A stretch of DNA of 64,000 nt from Methylobacter sp. (GTDB lineage: Bacteria; Pseudomonadota; Gammaproteobacteria; Methylococcales; Methylomonadaceae), in assembly GCA_030699385.1 (NCBI GenBank), contig JAUYMY010000017.1, positions 1 to 64,000 of the forward strand, written 5' to 3'. The position numbers and the translations under genes were made by a program. Below the pieces are notes generated by a model. The model saw only the letters and a program-made list of their open reading frames with translations. It was not told the origin of the DNA and searched no databases. How positions within the stretch are numbered: position 1 is the stretch's first letter; each line of letters begins with the position of its first letter. Shown here in pieces: positions 32,463 through 44,496 of the stretch.

Positions 32463-35393
32463 ATGGCACTTTCACCCATGGAACAGTTTATCCCCGGCCA
32501 ACGCTGGATCAGTAACACCGAATCAGAGCTCGGTTTAGGCCTTATTCTTGAGGCGGTACACAAGCGCGTCACCGTGCTTTTTTTAGCCTGTGACGAAAAA
32601 CGTATCTACGCACAAGATAACGCACCGTTAACGCGGGTGCGTTTTTCCGCAGGCGATGTGATCGAATCGATTGATGAAGAAAAAGTCACCGTCACCGCTT
32701 TGACCGAACAGGATGGCTTGATCACTTATCTGGGCAAAAACGAGGCGGGTGAGGAAGTCGAACTCGATGAAGTCGAACTAAACCATCATATTCAATTCAA
32801 TAAACCCCAAGACCGGCTGTTTATCGGCCAGGTTGATCCTACCGCCTGGTTTTTGTTGCGTTATGAAACTTGGCTCCGATTGCAGCAACATCAACAATCG
32901 CCGGTTAAAGGCTTATTGGGCGGGCGCGCTTCGCTGATTCCGCATCAGTTGTTTATTGCCCACGAATCGGCTAACCGGTCGGCGCCACGCATTATGCTGG
33001 CGGATGAAGTGGGGCTGGGCAAGACTATTGAAGCCGGGTTGATTTTGCATCATCGGCTGATTAACGGCTTGAGCAAACGGGTGTTGATTATCGTGCCGGA
33101 AACGCTGTTGCATCAATGGCTGGTGGAAATGTTGCGGCGCTTTAATCTGCGTTTTAGTATTTTTGATGAAGCGCGCTGTCTCGACACTTATGCCGAAGAC
33201 GATATGCTCGCCGACGCCGATGAAGTCGATAACACAGGCGATAATCCGTTTTTAACCGAACAATTGATACTGTGCAGCCAAGGCTTTTTTTCCAACTATC
33301 CGCGCCGCCAGCAACAGGCGATAGCCGCCGGTTGGGATATGGTGATTGTCGACGAGGCGCACCATTTGCAATGGAGCGAACAAGCGCCCAGCGCCGATTA
33401 TCTGTTTGTTGAGCAATTGGCGCAAATTTCCCCCAGCCTTATTTTATTGACGGCAACGCCCGAACAATTGGGTAAGGAAAGCCATTTTGCCCGTTTACGT
33501 TTGCTCGATCCCGACCGCTTTTACAGTTTCGCGGCCTTCGTTGAAGAAGAGCGTTTATTTGAGCCGGTGGCCAACGCGGCTAAATTGCTGCTGGCGGAAG
33601 AAGCGCTGGATGAAACGGCGCAGCAACATTTAACCGCGCTGCTTAAAGATGATAATGTCGACGGTTTGCTGAAAAATGTTATCGCCAGGGATGGTGTGTA
33701 TGCCGCAAACCTGCCGGGAGCAGGTGCGGCAAATGATGCTGAAAAATCGGCGGCAGCGCGTGATGCGTTGGTGAATGTGCTGCTCGACCATCACGGCACC
33801 GGGCGGATTTTGTTCCGTAATTCGCGGCAAACCGTGCAGGGTTTTCCTGAGCGGGAGCGTTACGGCTATGCCTTAAGCGGATCAGCGAACAGCGATGATT
33901 TGCAACAAGACCCGCGTTATTTGTGGTTGGTGGACAAAGTTAAGCAATTGGCCGGTCAAAAAGCCTTGGTGATTTGCAAACAGGCGCAGACCGCGATTGA
34001 TTTCGAACAAACGTTGAAGAACCGCGCCGGCATTGCTTCGGCGGTATTCCATGAAGGCATGAGCATTATCGAACGCGATAGGGCGGCGGCGTATTTTGCC
34101 GATCCTGACAGCTCGGCACGCTTGTTGATTTGCTCTGAAATCGGCAGTGAAGGCCGCAATTTCCAGTTTGTGCATCATTTGATCTTGATGGATTTGCCGA
34201 CTAATCCCGATCTGTTGCAGCAACGTATCGGCCGTCTTGACCGTATAGGGCAAAAACATATTATTCAGATTCATGTGCCCTATCTGGAGCAGACCGATAA
34301 CGCGGTGCTGTACCGCTGGTATGATGAAGGCCTCAATGCCTTTGCCTGTAACAGTTCATCGGCGCAGCGGGTTGCGGATATTTTGCATGATGAGTTGGCG
34401 GCGGTTTTAGCGAGTAATATCGCCAGGGATGGTGTGTATGCCGCAAACCTGCCGGGAGCAGGTGCGGCGCAGGCCGATATTGACGCACTTATCGCAAAAA
34501 CCCGGTCACTCAGCACTGAGCTGGAAACTCAAATGCATAATGGCCGCGACCAATTGCTGGAGTTAAATTCCTGCCGCAAGGAATTGGCTAGCGAACTGAT
34601 TGCACAGCTGAATGCGTATGAAAAGGAAGGCGTGTTGTGGCCGTATATGGAAGATGTGTTTGAATGCTACGGCGTCGATACCGAGTTTCATTCGCCCAAT
34701 TGTTTTATAGTGCGTCCTAGCGATCATTTGCGCGTGTCGCATTTTCCCGGTTTAACCGAAGACGGCATGACCCTCACCGTCGACCGGCAGATTGCGCTGG
34801 CGCGTGAAGACATGCAGTTTATGACCTGGGAGCATCCATTGGTGACTGCGTCGATGGATATGGTGCTGTCTTCCGAAACCGGCAATGCCGCAATCAGCGT
34901 GATTAAACACAATGATCTTAAAGGCGGTCAGTTCTTGTTGGAGTGTTTGTTTATTGTCGAATGCAGCGCGCCTGCCGAACTGCAAATCGGCCGGTTCCTG
35001 CCGCACACGCCGATTCGGGTGTTGATAGATCAAAACCGAAAAGATTTAACGGCGGAAATAGAGCATCGCGATTTGCTTGAAGCCGGTATCAAGTTTGATA
35101 AACATAAGATTATCGCCTTTTTGAGCAGCCAACGGCCTTATCTGATTAATATTCTGGGCGTAGCCGAACAAACCGCTAAAGCTGAAATGCAGCAGTTGGT
35201 TGAACAGGCCACCCAGGCTATGCTGGAATCGCTTGGCAATGAGATCAAGCGCTTGGTCAGGCTGAAAAAAGTTAATCCGACCATCAGGACTGAAGAAATC
35301 GAGCTGTTAAAGGACATGACCCTGTTGGCGCATGAAAACATCCAGGCCGCGCAGTTAAGGCTGGATGCGGTCAGATTTGTGATTACCAGTTGA
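32463..35393 (+). CDS. rapA: RNA polymerase-associated ATPase RapA (HepA)
   Basis: A 976-residue SWI/SNF-type ATPase that recycles RNA polymerase. It has N-terminal Tudor-like domains, Walker A DEVGLGKTIEAGL (near residue 180), the DEAH box VDEAHHL, the helicase motif V/VI region EIGSEGRNFQFVHHLI and QQRIGRLDRIGQ, and C-terminal RapA-specific domains. Two identical 17-residue insertions (IARDGVYAANLPGAGAA) at residues 407-423 and 653-669 have no counterpart in E. coli RapA as I recall its sequence. Each lies in a presumably exposed linker and preserves the frame. Confidence 0.95.
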   Translation: MALSPMEQFIPGQRWISNTESELGLGLILEAVHKRVTVLFLACDEKRIYAQDNAPLTRVRFSAGDVIESIDEEKVTVTALTEQDGLITYLGKNEAGEEVELDEVELNHHIQFNKPQDRLFIGQVDPTAWFLLRYETWLRLQQHQQSPVKGLLGGRASLIPHQLFIAHESANRSAPRIMLADEVGLGKTIEAGLILHHRLINGLSKRVLIIVPETLLHQWLVEMLRRFNLRFSIFDEARCLDTYAEDDMLADADEVDNTGDNPFLTEQLILCSQGFFSNYPRRQQQAIAAGWDMVIVDEAHHLQWSEQAPSADYLFVEQLAQISPSLILLTATPEQLGKESHFARLRLLDPDRFYSFAAFVEEERLFEPVANAAKLLLAEEALDETAQQHLTALLKDDNVDGLLKNVIARDGVYAANLPGAGAANDAEKSAAARDALVNVLLDHHGTGRILFRNSRQTVQGFPERERYGYALSGSANSDDLQQDPRYLWLVDKVKQLAGQKALVICKQAQTAIDFEQTLKNRAGIASAVFHEGMSIIERDRAAAYFADPDSSARLLICSEIGSEGRNFQFVHHLILMDLPTNPDLLQQRIGRLDRIGQKHIIQIHVPYLEQTDNAVLYRWYDEGLNAFACNSSSAQRVADILHDELAAVLASNIARDGVYAANLPGAGAAQADIDALIAKTRSLSTELETQMHNGRDQLLELNSCRKELASELIAQLNAYEKEGVLWPYMEDVFECYGVDTEFHSPNCFIVRPSDHLRVSHFPGLTEDGMTLTVDRQIALAREDMQFMTWEHPLVTASMDMVLSSETGNAAISVIKHNDLKGGQFLLECLFIVECSAPAELQIGRFLPHTPIRVLIDQNRKDLTAEIEHRDLLEAGIKFDKHKIIAFLSSQRPYLINILGVAEQTAKAEMQQLVEQATQAMLESLGNEIKRLVRLKKVNPTIRTEEIELLKDMTLLAHENIQAAQLRLDAVRFVITS
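33680..33730 (+). repeat. In-frame palindromic repeat in rapA, copy 1
   Basis: A 51-base segment identical to 34418-34468. Its 3' half folds as GCCGC/GCGGC and CCTGC/GCAGG around a CGGGA loop, with two unpaired A. It encodes residues 407-423. Its length is a multiple of three and it carries no stop in this frame. Confidence 0.9.
34418..34468 (+). repeat. In-frame palindromic repeat in rapA, copy 2
   Basis: Identical base for base to 33680-33730, in the same orientation and reading frame, encoding residues 653-669. The flanks of the two copies share nothing beyond these 51 bases, which points to insertion of a mobile unit rather than domain duplication. Confidence 0.9.
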
Positions 35394-35407
35394 ATTTGTA
35401 ATAAATT

Positions 35408-36238
35408 ATGATAAATATCGGCAAAATAAATAAGCTGAACGTGGTTAAACAACAAGGTGCCGATGTCTATCTCGACGACGGCACTTCGGGCAAAGTGCTG
35501 CTGGCGGACAGACGTCTGCCTGCAAACTGCGAAGTCGGCGACAGCCTTGATGTGTTCGTTTATGTGGATTCGGACGGCCATTTGGCCGCTACCAGCAAAA
35601 AACCGTTAGCCCAAGTAGGCGATATTGCCTGGCTGAAAGTGGTGGCGCTCAATTATGTCGGCGCGTTCCTGGATTGGGGGCTGCCGAAAGATTTGTTGGT
35701 GCCGTTTAGCGAGCAATATCACGAAATGGAAGTGGGGCGGTTTTATCTGGTCAGGGTGTTTTTGGATGAGCAAAACCGCATTGCCGCAACCACCAAGATT
35801 GATAAAACGCTGAGCGATGAATCGGTTGATTTTGAAGTCGGTCAAAAAGTGTCGCTGATTATTGCCGGCACCTCCGATTTGGGTATTAAAGCCATCATCA
35901 ACAACAGCCATTGGGGCATGTTGTATCAAAACGAGCTGTATCAGCCGGTCAAAAAAGGCCAGAAACTGGACGGCTACATCAAGCAGATACGGGAAGACCA
36001 AAAAATCGATCTCAGTTTGCAGCAGCCGGGCTACGGCAAAGTCGTCTCGCTGACCGACAGCATTATAGCCAAGCTGAAAGCCAATGACGGCGAGTTGATG
36101 CTCAGCGATAAAAGCCCGCCGGAAGCCATTTATGCCGCATTCGGGGTCAGCAAAAAAGTATTTAAGCAGGCGATTGGCGCGCTGTATAAGCAGCAGCTTA
36201 TTACCATGGATAAAAGTGGAATTAAGCTGATAAGTTAA
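35408..36238 (+). CDS. CvfB-family S1-like RNA-binding protein
   Basis: A 276-residue protein with the layout of CvfB/YitL proteins: three S1-like OB modules (INIGKINKLNVVKQQGADVYLDDG; VGDIAWLKVVALNYVGAFLDWGLPKDLLVPFSEQ; VSLIIAGTSDLGIKAIINNSHWGMLYQNEL) and a C-terminal winged helix (SPPEAIYAAFGVSKKVFKQAIGALYKQQLI). The family binds RNA and influences virulence or competence genes in Gram-positives; in proteobacteria the role is unclear. It starts 15 bases after rapA and ends just before the J-domain gene, so it is probably co-transcribed. Confidence 0.85.
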   Translation: MINIGKINKLNVVKQQGADVYLDDGTSGKVLLADRRLPANCEVGDSLDVFVYVDSDGHLAATSKKPLAQVGDIAWLKVVALNYVGAFLDWGLPKDLLVPFSEQYHEMEVGRFYLVRVFLDEQNRIAATTKIDKTLSDESVDFEVGQKVSLIIAGTSDLGIKAIINNSHWGMLYQNELYQPVKKGQKLDGYIKQIREDQKIDLSLQQPGYGKVVSLTDSIIAKLKANDGELMLSDKSPPEAIYAAFGVSKKVFKQAIGALYKQQLITMDKSGIKLIS

Positions 36239-36244
36239 CGCTGA

Positions 36245-37312
36245 ATGGCTAAACTCAGAACTCATTATGACAATTTAAACGTATCGCGTGATGCGCCTGC
36301 CAATGTGATCAGGGCGGCGTATAAGGTGCTGTGTCAAAAGTATCATCCCGATAAATATACCGGCGGCGCTGAAGAAGCTATTCGGATTATGAAAGTGATT
36401 AACGGCGCTTATGCGGTTTTATCGGATACCGGCAAAAGGCTGCAATACGATCACTGGATAACGCAGCAAGAAAGAAGACAAGCGAGTGATGATGCGCGGC
36501 GGATGATGCAGGTGATTGCCAACAGCTATGCGGCGCCTTTAGCACAGATGAAAAAGAAATCATTGGTTTTGGTAGCGATCGATAAATGTCGTAAACAGGC
36601 TGGCTTGATCTGGGATAGCTGTTTTCAAGTGTTTAGAAAAATACGCTGGATATTGTTGCTAACGGGCATTGTATTGATTGCTGCATTTTTTTATCCGTCT
36701 GATTTACCGACGACGACAGCGGCCACCGTGGTGGTTAATCAACAGGCAATCGCGCAATTACAAAAGGCCAAGCAATGGCTTAATCAGGGGCAAGCGGCAA
36801 AAGCATTGCCGCTGTATGTGCAGCTGGCGCAGCAGGGTCATGCCGAGGCGCAGTTTCAGCTTGCTATGATGTATGCCGATGGTCGTGGCATTGCCAAAGA
36901 TTACGAGCTGGCGGCTAGCTGGTTTGATAAAGCGGCAAAGCAGGGGTATATCGAGGCGCAAACTAAATTGGGCTTTATGTATGCGACCGGAACCGGTGTG
37001 GCGCAAAATGATAGCTCAGCGGTTTATTGGTGTTATCAAGCGGCCGAACAAGGCAATGCAATTGCTCAATATAATTTGGGTTTGATGTATGCAGCAGGGC
37101 AGGGTGTAGCGCAGGATAATAAGCTGGCGATGTCTTGGTACACTAAAGCGGCGGCGCAGGGCGAGGCTTACGCGCAATATCATTTGGCCGAAATGTATGC
37201 AAAAGGTGTCGGAGTGGCTATAGATGACAATAAAGCGCTTGGTTTGTATCAAAAGGCGGCAAAGCAGGGTGTGGCGGAGGCTATCGTGGCTTTAAAACGG
37301 TATCCGAGGTGA
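36245..37312 (+). CDS. J-domain, membrane-anchored Sel1-repeat protein
   Basis: A 355-residue protein. Residues 1-70 form a DnaJ J domain with the HPD motif at 34-36 (YHPDKYTGG), the part that stimulates DnaK. A transmembrane helix follows near 135-152 (ILLLTGIVLIAAFF), then from about 195 at least four Sel1 repeats of 36 residues (AEAQFQLAMMYADGRGIAKDYELAASWFDKAAKQG and three more). Topology would place the J domain in the cytoplasm and the Sel1 array outside it. A chaperone-recruiting membrane scaffold is an inference; the substrate is unknown. Confidence 0.85.
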   Translation: MAKLRTHYDNLNVSRDAPANVIRAAYKVLCQKYHPDKYTGGAEEAIRIMKVINGAYAVLSDTGKRLQYDHWITQQERRQASDDARRMMQVIANSYAAPLAQMKKKSLVLVAIDKCRKQAGLIWDSCFQVFRKIRWILLLTGIVLIAAFFYPSDLPTTTAATVVVNQQAIAQLQKAKQWLNQGQAAKALPLYVQLAQQGHAEAQFQLAMMYADGRGIAKDYELAASWFDKAAKQGYIEAQTKLGFMYATGTGVAQNDSSAVYWCYQAAEQGNAIAQYNLGLMYAAGQGVAQDNKLAMSWYTKAAAQGEAYAQYHLAEMYAKGVGVAIDDNKALGLYQKAAKQGVAEAIVALKRYPR

Positions 37313-37344
37313 TGAATGTGTGCAGATGTGATGGGTGAAAATAA

Positions 37345-37380
37345 AAAACTTCCAAGTCTGTTAGGGCTTGGAAGTTTTAA
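37345..37380. terminator. Bidirectional intrinsic terminator
   Basis: AAAACTTCCAAG (37345-37356) pairs perfectly with CTTGGAAGTTTT (37367-37378), with a 10-base loop and T-rich flanks on both strands. It can end both the Sel1-protein gene (+) and the small membrane protein gene (-). Confidence 0.85.
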
Positions 37381-37411
37381 TTGGCGTGCTTAAGGCGTTC
37401 AAATAGTAACC

Positions 37412-37585
37412 TCATTTGCATAAAAATTGATCAGATTTGATTCTTTTCCGGTTTAAGTTAACGTTGCTGACAATAGCCGCCGATGCGAACAAGGTAGATG
37501 AGATAATGAATTCACCGGAAATAAAGCCCAGTAGGCCGGTTACAAATACCGTTCCAGTTAAAATATCTTTGTGAAAGTCGCTCAT
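37412..37585 (-). CDS. Small hydrophobic membrane protein (57 residues)
   Basis: Minus-strand frame from ATG 37585 to TGA 37412, reading MSDFHKDILTGTVFVTGLLG, then FISGEFIISSTLFASAAIVS and NVNLNRKRIKSDQFLCK. It has one long or two short hydrophobic helices (residues 8-42) and a basic C-terminus. Evidence for reality is good: GAGGG lies 7 bases before the start, a promoter with near-consensus boxes lies upstream and a bidirectional terminator lies downstream. No family is recognised. Confidence 0.65.
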   Translation of the reverse strand: MSDFHKDILTGTVFVTGLLGFISGEFIISSTLFASAAIVSNVNLNRKRIKSDQFLCK

Positions 37586-37625
37586 GATGAAGCCCTCATA
37601 TCAGTTGAAAGGTTTTTACTACGAC

Positions 37626-37657
37626 TTCACTATAGTGAAAGCCCCTATTGTTGACAA
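37626..37657 (-). promoter_or_regulatory. Sigma-70-type promoter with overlapping palindromes
   Basis: On the minus strand TTGTCA (37652-37657), a 17-base spacer and TATAGT (37629-37634) form a near-consensus promoter for the 57-residue membrane protein. The -10 box lies in a perfect 14-base palindrome, TTCACTATAGTGAA (37626-37639), and the -35 box overlaps ATTGT-TG-ACAAT. Both look like operator half-sites for repressors. Confidence 0.65.
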
Positions 37658-37876
37658 TAACACTAGGGATACATAGATTGTTTCTTCATTTGATACATTG
37701 GGTTCACAAGTTATTCATGTAAGTCGTGTAAAAGGTTGAAAATTTAATCAGCTGTCGGCTGCATCAATAACTATTGCCACTGCGCTAAAATAGGGCGCAA
37801 CGCTTGATTCGAGAAAATTGTTAATGACCCAAACCGCATAATCTCGTAAAATTAGCCATAGTTTTGTTTTTTTTAT

Positions 37877-37910
37877 AACGGGGTGAGTCCTTAGGGAGTC
37901 ATCCCGTTTT
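37877..37910 (+). terminator. Hairpin in the carA leader (attenuator candidate)
   Basis: AACGGGGTGAGTCC (from 37877) pairs, with one G-T and one mismatch, with GGAGTCATCCCGTT (to 37908), followed by TT and preceded by a T-run. It lies about 20 bases before the carA start. It may end upstream transcription or act as a leader attenuator of the pyrimidine/arginine-responsive carAB operon. Confidence 0.5.
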
Positions 37911-37930
37911 GCACATTTGAGGTGACGTGT

Positions 37931-39058
37931 TTGACTAGGTCTGCTTTATTGGTTTTGGAAGATGGAACGGTGTTTTACGGGGCGGCTATAGGTGCAGATG
38001 GGTGTTCCGTAGGTGAGGTGGTTTTTAATACGGCAATGACCGGCTATCAGGAAATTCTCAGCGATCCCTCTTATGCCCGGCAAATTGTGACCTTGACCTA
38101 TCCCCATATTGGCAATGTCGGAACCACCCACGAGGATGACGAGTCTGTCGGTGTTTTTGCCAGTGGCTTGGTAATCAGGGATTTGCCGTTATTGGCTAGC
38201 AACTGGCGTAGCGAAAAAACTTTAGAGCGCTATCTGCTGGATAACAATGTGGTTGCTATTGCTGATATTGACACCCGGCAATTAACCCGGTTGTTGCGCG
38301 ATAAAGGCGCACAACGCGGTTGCATTATGGCGGGCGAGTCGGTCGATGTGGACGTGGCTAAAAAAGCGATTGAAGGTTTCCCCGGCTTGAAAGGCATGGA
38401 TTTGGCTAAGGAAGTCACTGTCGATCAACCTTATGAATGGACTGAAAATATCTGGGATTTGCAGCGGGGGCATACGCCTGCCGAGAATCTGACTAAGCAT
38501 GTGGTGGCCTACGATTTTGGCGTTAAGCGCAATATCTTGAGATTACTAGCCAATCGCGGTTGCCGGGTTACCGTTGTGCCTGCCACCACGCCTGCTGAAA
38601 CGGTATTGGCGATGAATCCTGATGGCGTTTTCTTATCTAACGGCCCCGGCGATCCTGAACCGTGTACTTATGCGATAGAGGCGATTAAAACGATATTGGA
38701 AAAAAAGATTCCGGTATTTGGCATTTGTCTAGGGCATCAGTTATTGGCGTTGGCCAGCGGCGCCAAAACCGAAAAAATGAAATTCGGCCATCATGGCGCC
38801 AACCATCCAGTTCAGGAAATAGCCACAGGGCGGGTCATGATCAGCAGTCAAAATCACGGCTTTGCGGCTAATGAAGCCAGTTTGCCTGATAATGTAGTAG
38901 CGACTTACCGGTCATTGTTTGACGGCAGTTTGCAGGGCATCAAGCGCACCGATTGCCCGGCGATGAGTTTTCAGGGGCATCCCGAAGCAAGCCCTGGGCC
39001 GCATGATGTGGAGTCTTTATTTGATGATTTTATTGAGATGATGGAGCAAGTTAAATAG
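37931..39058 (+). CDS. carA: Carbamoyl-phosphate synthase small subunit
   Basis: A 375-residue glutaminase subunit that supplies ammonia for carbamoyl phosphate (arginine and pyrimidine synthesis). An in-frame GTG at 37922 is possible, but TTG 37931 is 8 bases after GAGG and gives [17 protein letters not shown], the expected N-terminus. The class I amidotransferase domain shows the nucleophile in [13 protein letters not shown] and the His-x-Glu pair in [11 protein letters not shown]. Its partner carB follows after an intervening Uma2 gene. Confidence 0.96.
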   Translation: MTRSALLVLEDGTVFYGAAIGADGCSVGEVVFNTAMTGYQEILSDPSYARQIVTLTYPHIGNVGTTHEDDESVGVFASGLVIRDLPLLASNWRSEKTLERYLLDNNVVAIADIDTRQLTRLLRDKGAQRGCIMAGESVDVDVAKKAIEGFPGLKGMDLAKEVTVDQPYEWTENIWDLQRGHTPAENLTKHVVAYDFGVKRNILRLLANRGCRVTVVPATTPAETVLAMNPDGVFLSNGPGDPEPCTYAIEAIKTILEKKIPVFGICLGHQLLALASGAKTEKMKFGHHGANHPVQEIATGRVMISSQNHGFAANEASLPDNVVATYRSLFDGSLQGIKRTDCPAMSFQGHPEASPGPHDVESLFDDFIEMMEQVK

Positions 39059-39098
39059 ATTTAGTGGTAAATGATTGGAACTACAGCAGGAGATATTT

Positions 39099-39668
39099 AT
39101 GACGCCATCAACAGCTATTCAACATCATTTACTGAGTGTTAGCGATTATTACCGTATGGCAGAAGTTAATATCCTAGCCGAAGATGAGCATGTCGAATTA
39201 ATTAACGGAGAACTGTTCGATATGGCGCCTATAGGTAGTTTTCATGCGGGTTTAGTGACTCGTTTAAGTCGATTACTGATTAACCAGTTAGGCGAGTTAG
39301 CCATCGTTACCGTGCAAAATCCATTGTATTTAGCTGAGTTTTCTGCACCTGAACCCGATATTGCCGTGTTAAAACCGAGGGCTGACGACTATATGCAGTC
39401 GTTACCTACTGCACAAGATGTGCTGTTGCTTATTGAAGTTGCAGATACATCGTTACATTATGACCGTAACATTAAATTGCCGCTGTACGCTAAATATCAA
39501 ATTCCTGAAGTTTGGCTAATTGATGTAAAAGAAAAACGCTTAGATATTTATCAACAGCCGGATAACGATTATTACCATTTACATTTACGCCCTAAAGCCA
39601 AGGCAGAAATTAAACCGCTGTTAGTTGCATCGGTTAGCCTGGATTGGCAGGCTTTATTTAGTTATTAG
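39099..39668 (+). CDS. Uma2-family (DUF820) putative restriction-fold endonuclease
   Basis: A 189-residue protein. An upstream TTG (39075) is in frame, but ATG 39099 has AGGAGA 5 bases before it. The Uma2 pattern is complete: EHVELINGELFDMAP, APEPDIAVLKP (PD motif), VLLLIEVADTSLHYDRNIKLPLYAKYQIPEVWLIDVKEKRLDIY (ExV and tail). The fold is PD-(D/E)xK; the biological role is unknown, and such genes are abundant in cyanobacteria and methylotrophs. It is inserted between carA and carB in the same direction. Confidence 0.88.
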   Translation: MTPSTAIQHHLLSVSDYYRMAEVNILAEDEHVELINGELFDMAPIGSFHAGLVTRLSRLLINQLGELAIVTVQNPLYLAEFSAPEPDIAVLKPRADDYMQSLPTAQDVLLLIEVADTSLHYDRNIKLPLYAKYQIPEVWLIDVKEKRLDIYQQPDNDYYHLHLRPKAKAEIKPLLVASVSLDWQALFSY

Positions 39669-39748
39669 GCGCGTATTTAATTTGTACAAGAATACCCAGT
39701 GATTTATTTTAAAAATCGGTCATTTTAATCAACAGACAAAGTAACAAC

Positions 39749-42967
<3,219 letters not shown>

Positions 42968-42976
42968 GACTGAAGG

Positions 42977-43014
42977 CTAAGGGTGAATGGAGCGGCTAGT
43001 TTCTTCGCCCTTAG
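42977..43014 (+). terminator. Hairpin between carB and greA
   Basis: CTAAGGGTGAA (42977-42987) pairs with TTCGCCCTTAG (43004-43014), with one G-T pair. It is not followed by a T-run, so it is more likely a processing or stability element than an efficient terminator. Confidence 0.4.
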
Positions 43015-43044
43015 TCTAAAAAATAATTACTGGAGTTTTAAAGA

Positions 43045-43521
43045 ATGATTAAAGTGCCTCTCACTGTCAAAGGTGCGGAAAAATTACGTGCTGAACTAGA
43101 AGAATTAAAATCAGTGGTGCGTCCGCGTATCATTAACTCAATTGCGACAGCTCGTGCGCACGGCGATTTGAAAGAAAATGCCGAATACCACGCGGCAAAA
43201 GAGCAGCAAAGTTTTGCTGAAGGACGCATTTCTGAAATTGAAGGGAAATTGTCTAACGCGCAAATTATTGACGTGACCAAGGTTGACGCCAATGGCAAGG
43301 TGGTATTTGGGGCGACGGTAGAAATCGAAGATATTGAATCCGAAAGAAAAGTGATTTATCAGATTGTTGGCGAGGATGAGGCCAATATCAAAGAAGGGCG
43401 GATTTCAATAGGCTCGCCCATTGCCAGAGCTTTGATCGGCAAAGAAGTTGAAGATGTGGTGACGGTGAAAGCGCCGGGCGGCAATGTCGATTATGAGATT
43501 ATCTCGATTGAGTATATTTGA
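43045..43521 (+). CDS. greA: Transcription elongation factor GreA
   Basis: A 158-residue protein with the N-terminal coiled-coil hairpin ([46 protein letters not shown]), whose tip acidic residues trigger transcript cleavage in backtracked RNA polymerase, and the C-terminal FKBP-like domain ([33 protein letters not shown]). TGGAG is upstream. It is in its conserved position after carB. Confidence 0.98.
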   Translation: MIKVPLTVKGAEKLRAELEELKSVVRPRIINSIATARAHGDLKENAEYHAAKEQQSFAEGRISEIEGKLSNAQIIDVTKVDANGKVVFGATVEIEDIESERKVIYQIVGEDEANIKEGRISIGSPIARALIGKEVEDVVTVKAPGGNVDYEIISIEYI

Positions 43522-43560
43522 AGTGCAAGGTTCAAGTTTTTATTCTTGAACCTTGCGCTT
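43521..43560. terminator. Bidirectional terminator between greA and yhbY
   Basis: AAGTGCAAGGTTCAAG (43521-43536) pairs with CTTGAACCTTGCGCTT (43545-43560), 16 bp with one G-T pair, around TTTTTATT. The two genes converge on it. Confidence 0.8.
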
Positions 43561-43563
43561 ACT

Positions 43564-43830
43564 TCATTTATTGGGGTTTAATCGGTAAATAACTGCAATT
43601 TGACCGATGCTTTGAATCGGCTCGGCACCGGTTTCGGCACATATTTTTTCGCCAATCAGTTTGCGCTCGTCGCGTTCGGCGCGAATGCGCACTTTAATTA
43701 ATTCGTGGGCATCAAGAGCTAATTCAATCTCTGCCAGCACGGCTGCCGTAAGTCCTGATTGTCCAATCATGATCACGGGTTTTAAGCTGTGCGCGTCGGC
43801 CCGGAGTTTTTTCTTATCTGCAGCATTCAC
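43564..43830 (-). CDS. yhbY: CRM-domain RNA-binding protein YhbY
   Basis: An 88-residue CRM-fold protein: KKLRADAHSLKPVIMIGQSGLTAAVLAEIELALDAHELIKVRIRAERDERK, with the GxxG-like loop GQSG. YhbY associates with pre-50S ribosomal particles. As in other gammaproteobacteria it is divergent from rlmE, with 48 bases between the starts, so the two promoters overlap. Confidence 0.95.
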   Translation of the reverse strand: MNAADKKKLRADAHSLKPVIMIGQSGLTAAVLAEIELALDAHELIKVRIRAERDERKLIGEKICAETGAEPIQSIGQIAVIYRLNPNK

Positions 43831-43878
43831 TCTTTCAATTCCTAAGTAAAAATTGCAAATTTTACACTAAATACAGTT

Positions 43879-44496
43879 ATGGCACGAAGTAAAAGTAGTG
43901 GGCGCTGGATGCAGGAGCATTTCGATGACGAATACGTCAAAATGGCGCAAGCGCAGGGTTATCGCTCGCGTGCGGTTTTTAAGCTGAAAGAAATTCAGGA
44001 AAAAGACCAATTGATTAGGCCGGGGATGACGATTGTCGATTTGGGCGCAGCTCCCGGCGGATGGTCGCAGTTTGCGCGGCAGCTTGTTGGTAAAAAAGAC
44101 AAGATTATTGCGTTGGATATTCTGCCGATAGATCCGCTCGAAGGTGTCGATTTTATACAGGGTGATTTTCGCGAACAAGTTGTTCTGGATCAGCTCTACG
44201 CTACTTTGGATGCGTCGCCGGTTAATCTGGTGATGTCGGATATGGCGCCAAATATGAGCGGCAATAAAGGTGTAGATCAGCCCCGCGCTATTTATTTAGG
44301 GGAGTTGGCTTTAGAAACGGCGAAGGCTGTGCTGACAAAAGACGGCGTTTTTTTGGTTAAATTATTTCATGGCGCGGGTTTTGAGGATTTCTTTAAGGAG
44401 GTTCAGCAGTCTTTCACCAAAGTCGCCATCAGGAAGCCAAAAGCGTCAAGACCTCGCAGTAATGAAGTTTATATTTTAGCGAAAGGCTTTAAATAA
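43879..44496 (+). CDS. rlmE: 23S rRNA 2'-O-ribose methyltransferase RlmE
   Basis: A 205-residue FtsJ-type methyltransferase modifying U2552 of 23S rRNA. It opens [22 protein letters not shown] and has the SAM-binding motif [14 protein letters not shown], the catalytic K-D-K-E residues (Lys in YRSRAVFKL, Asp in [11 protein letters not shown], Lys in VFLVKLFHG, Glu in [12 protein letters not shown]) and the normal family length. It lies upstream of ftsH in the conserved order. Confidence 0.97.
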   Translation: MARSKSSGRWMQEHFDDEYVKMAQAQGYRSRAVFKLKEIQEKDQLIRPGMTIVDLGAAPGGWSQFARQLVGKKDKIIALDILPIDPLEGVDFIQGDFREQVVLDQLYATLDASPVNLVMSDMAPNMSGNKGVDQPRAIYLGELALETAKAVLTKDGVFLVKLFHGAGFEDFFKEVQQSFTKVAIRKPKASRPRSNEVYILAKGFK

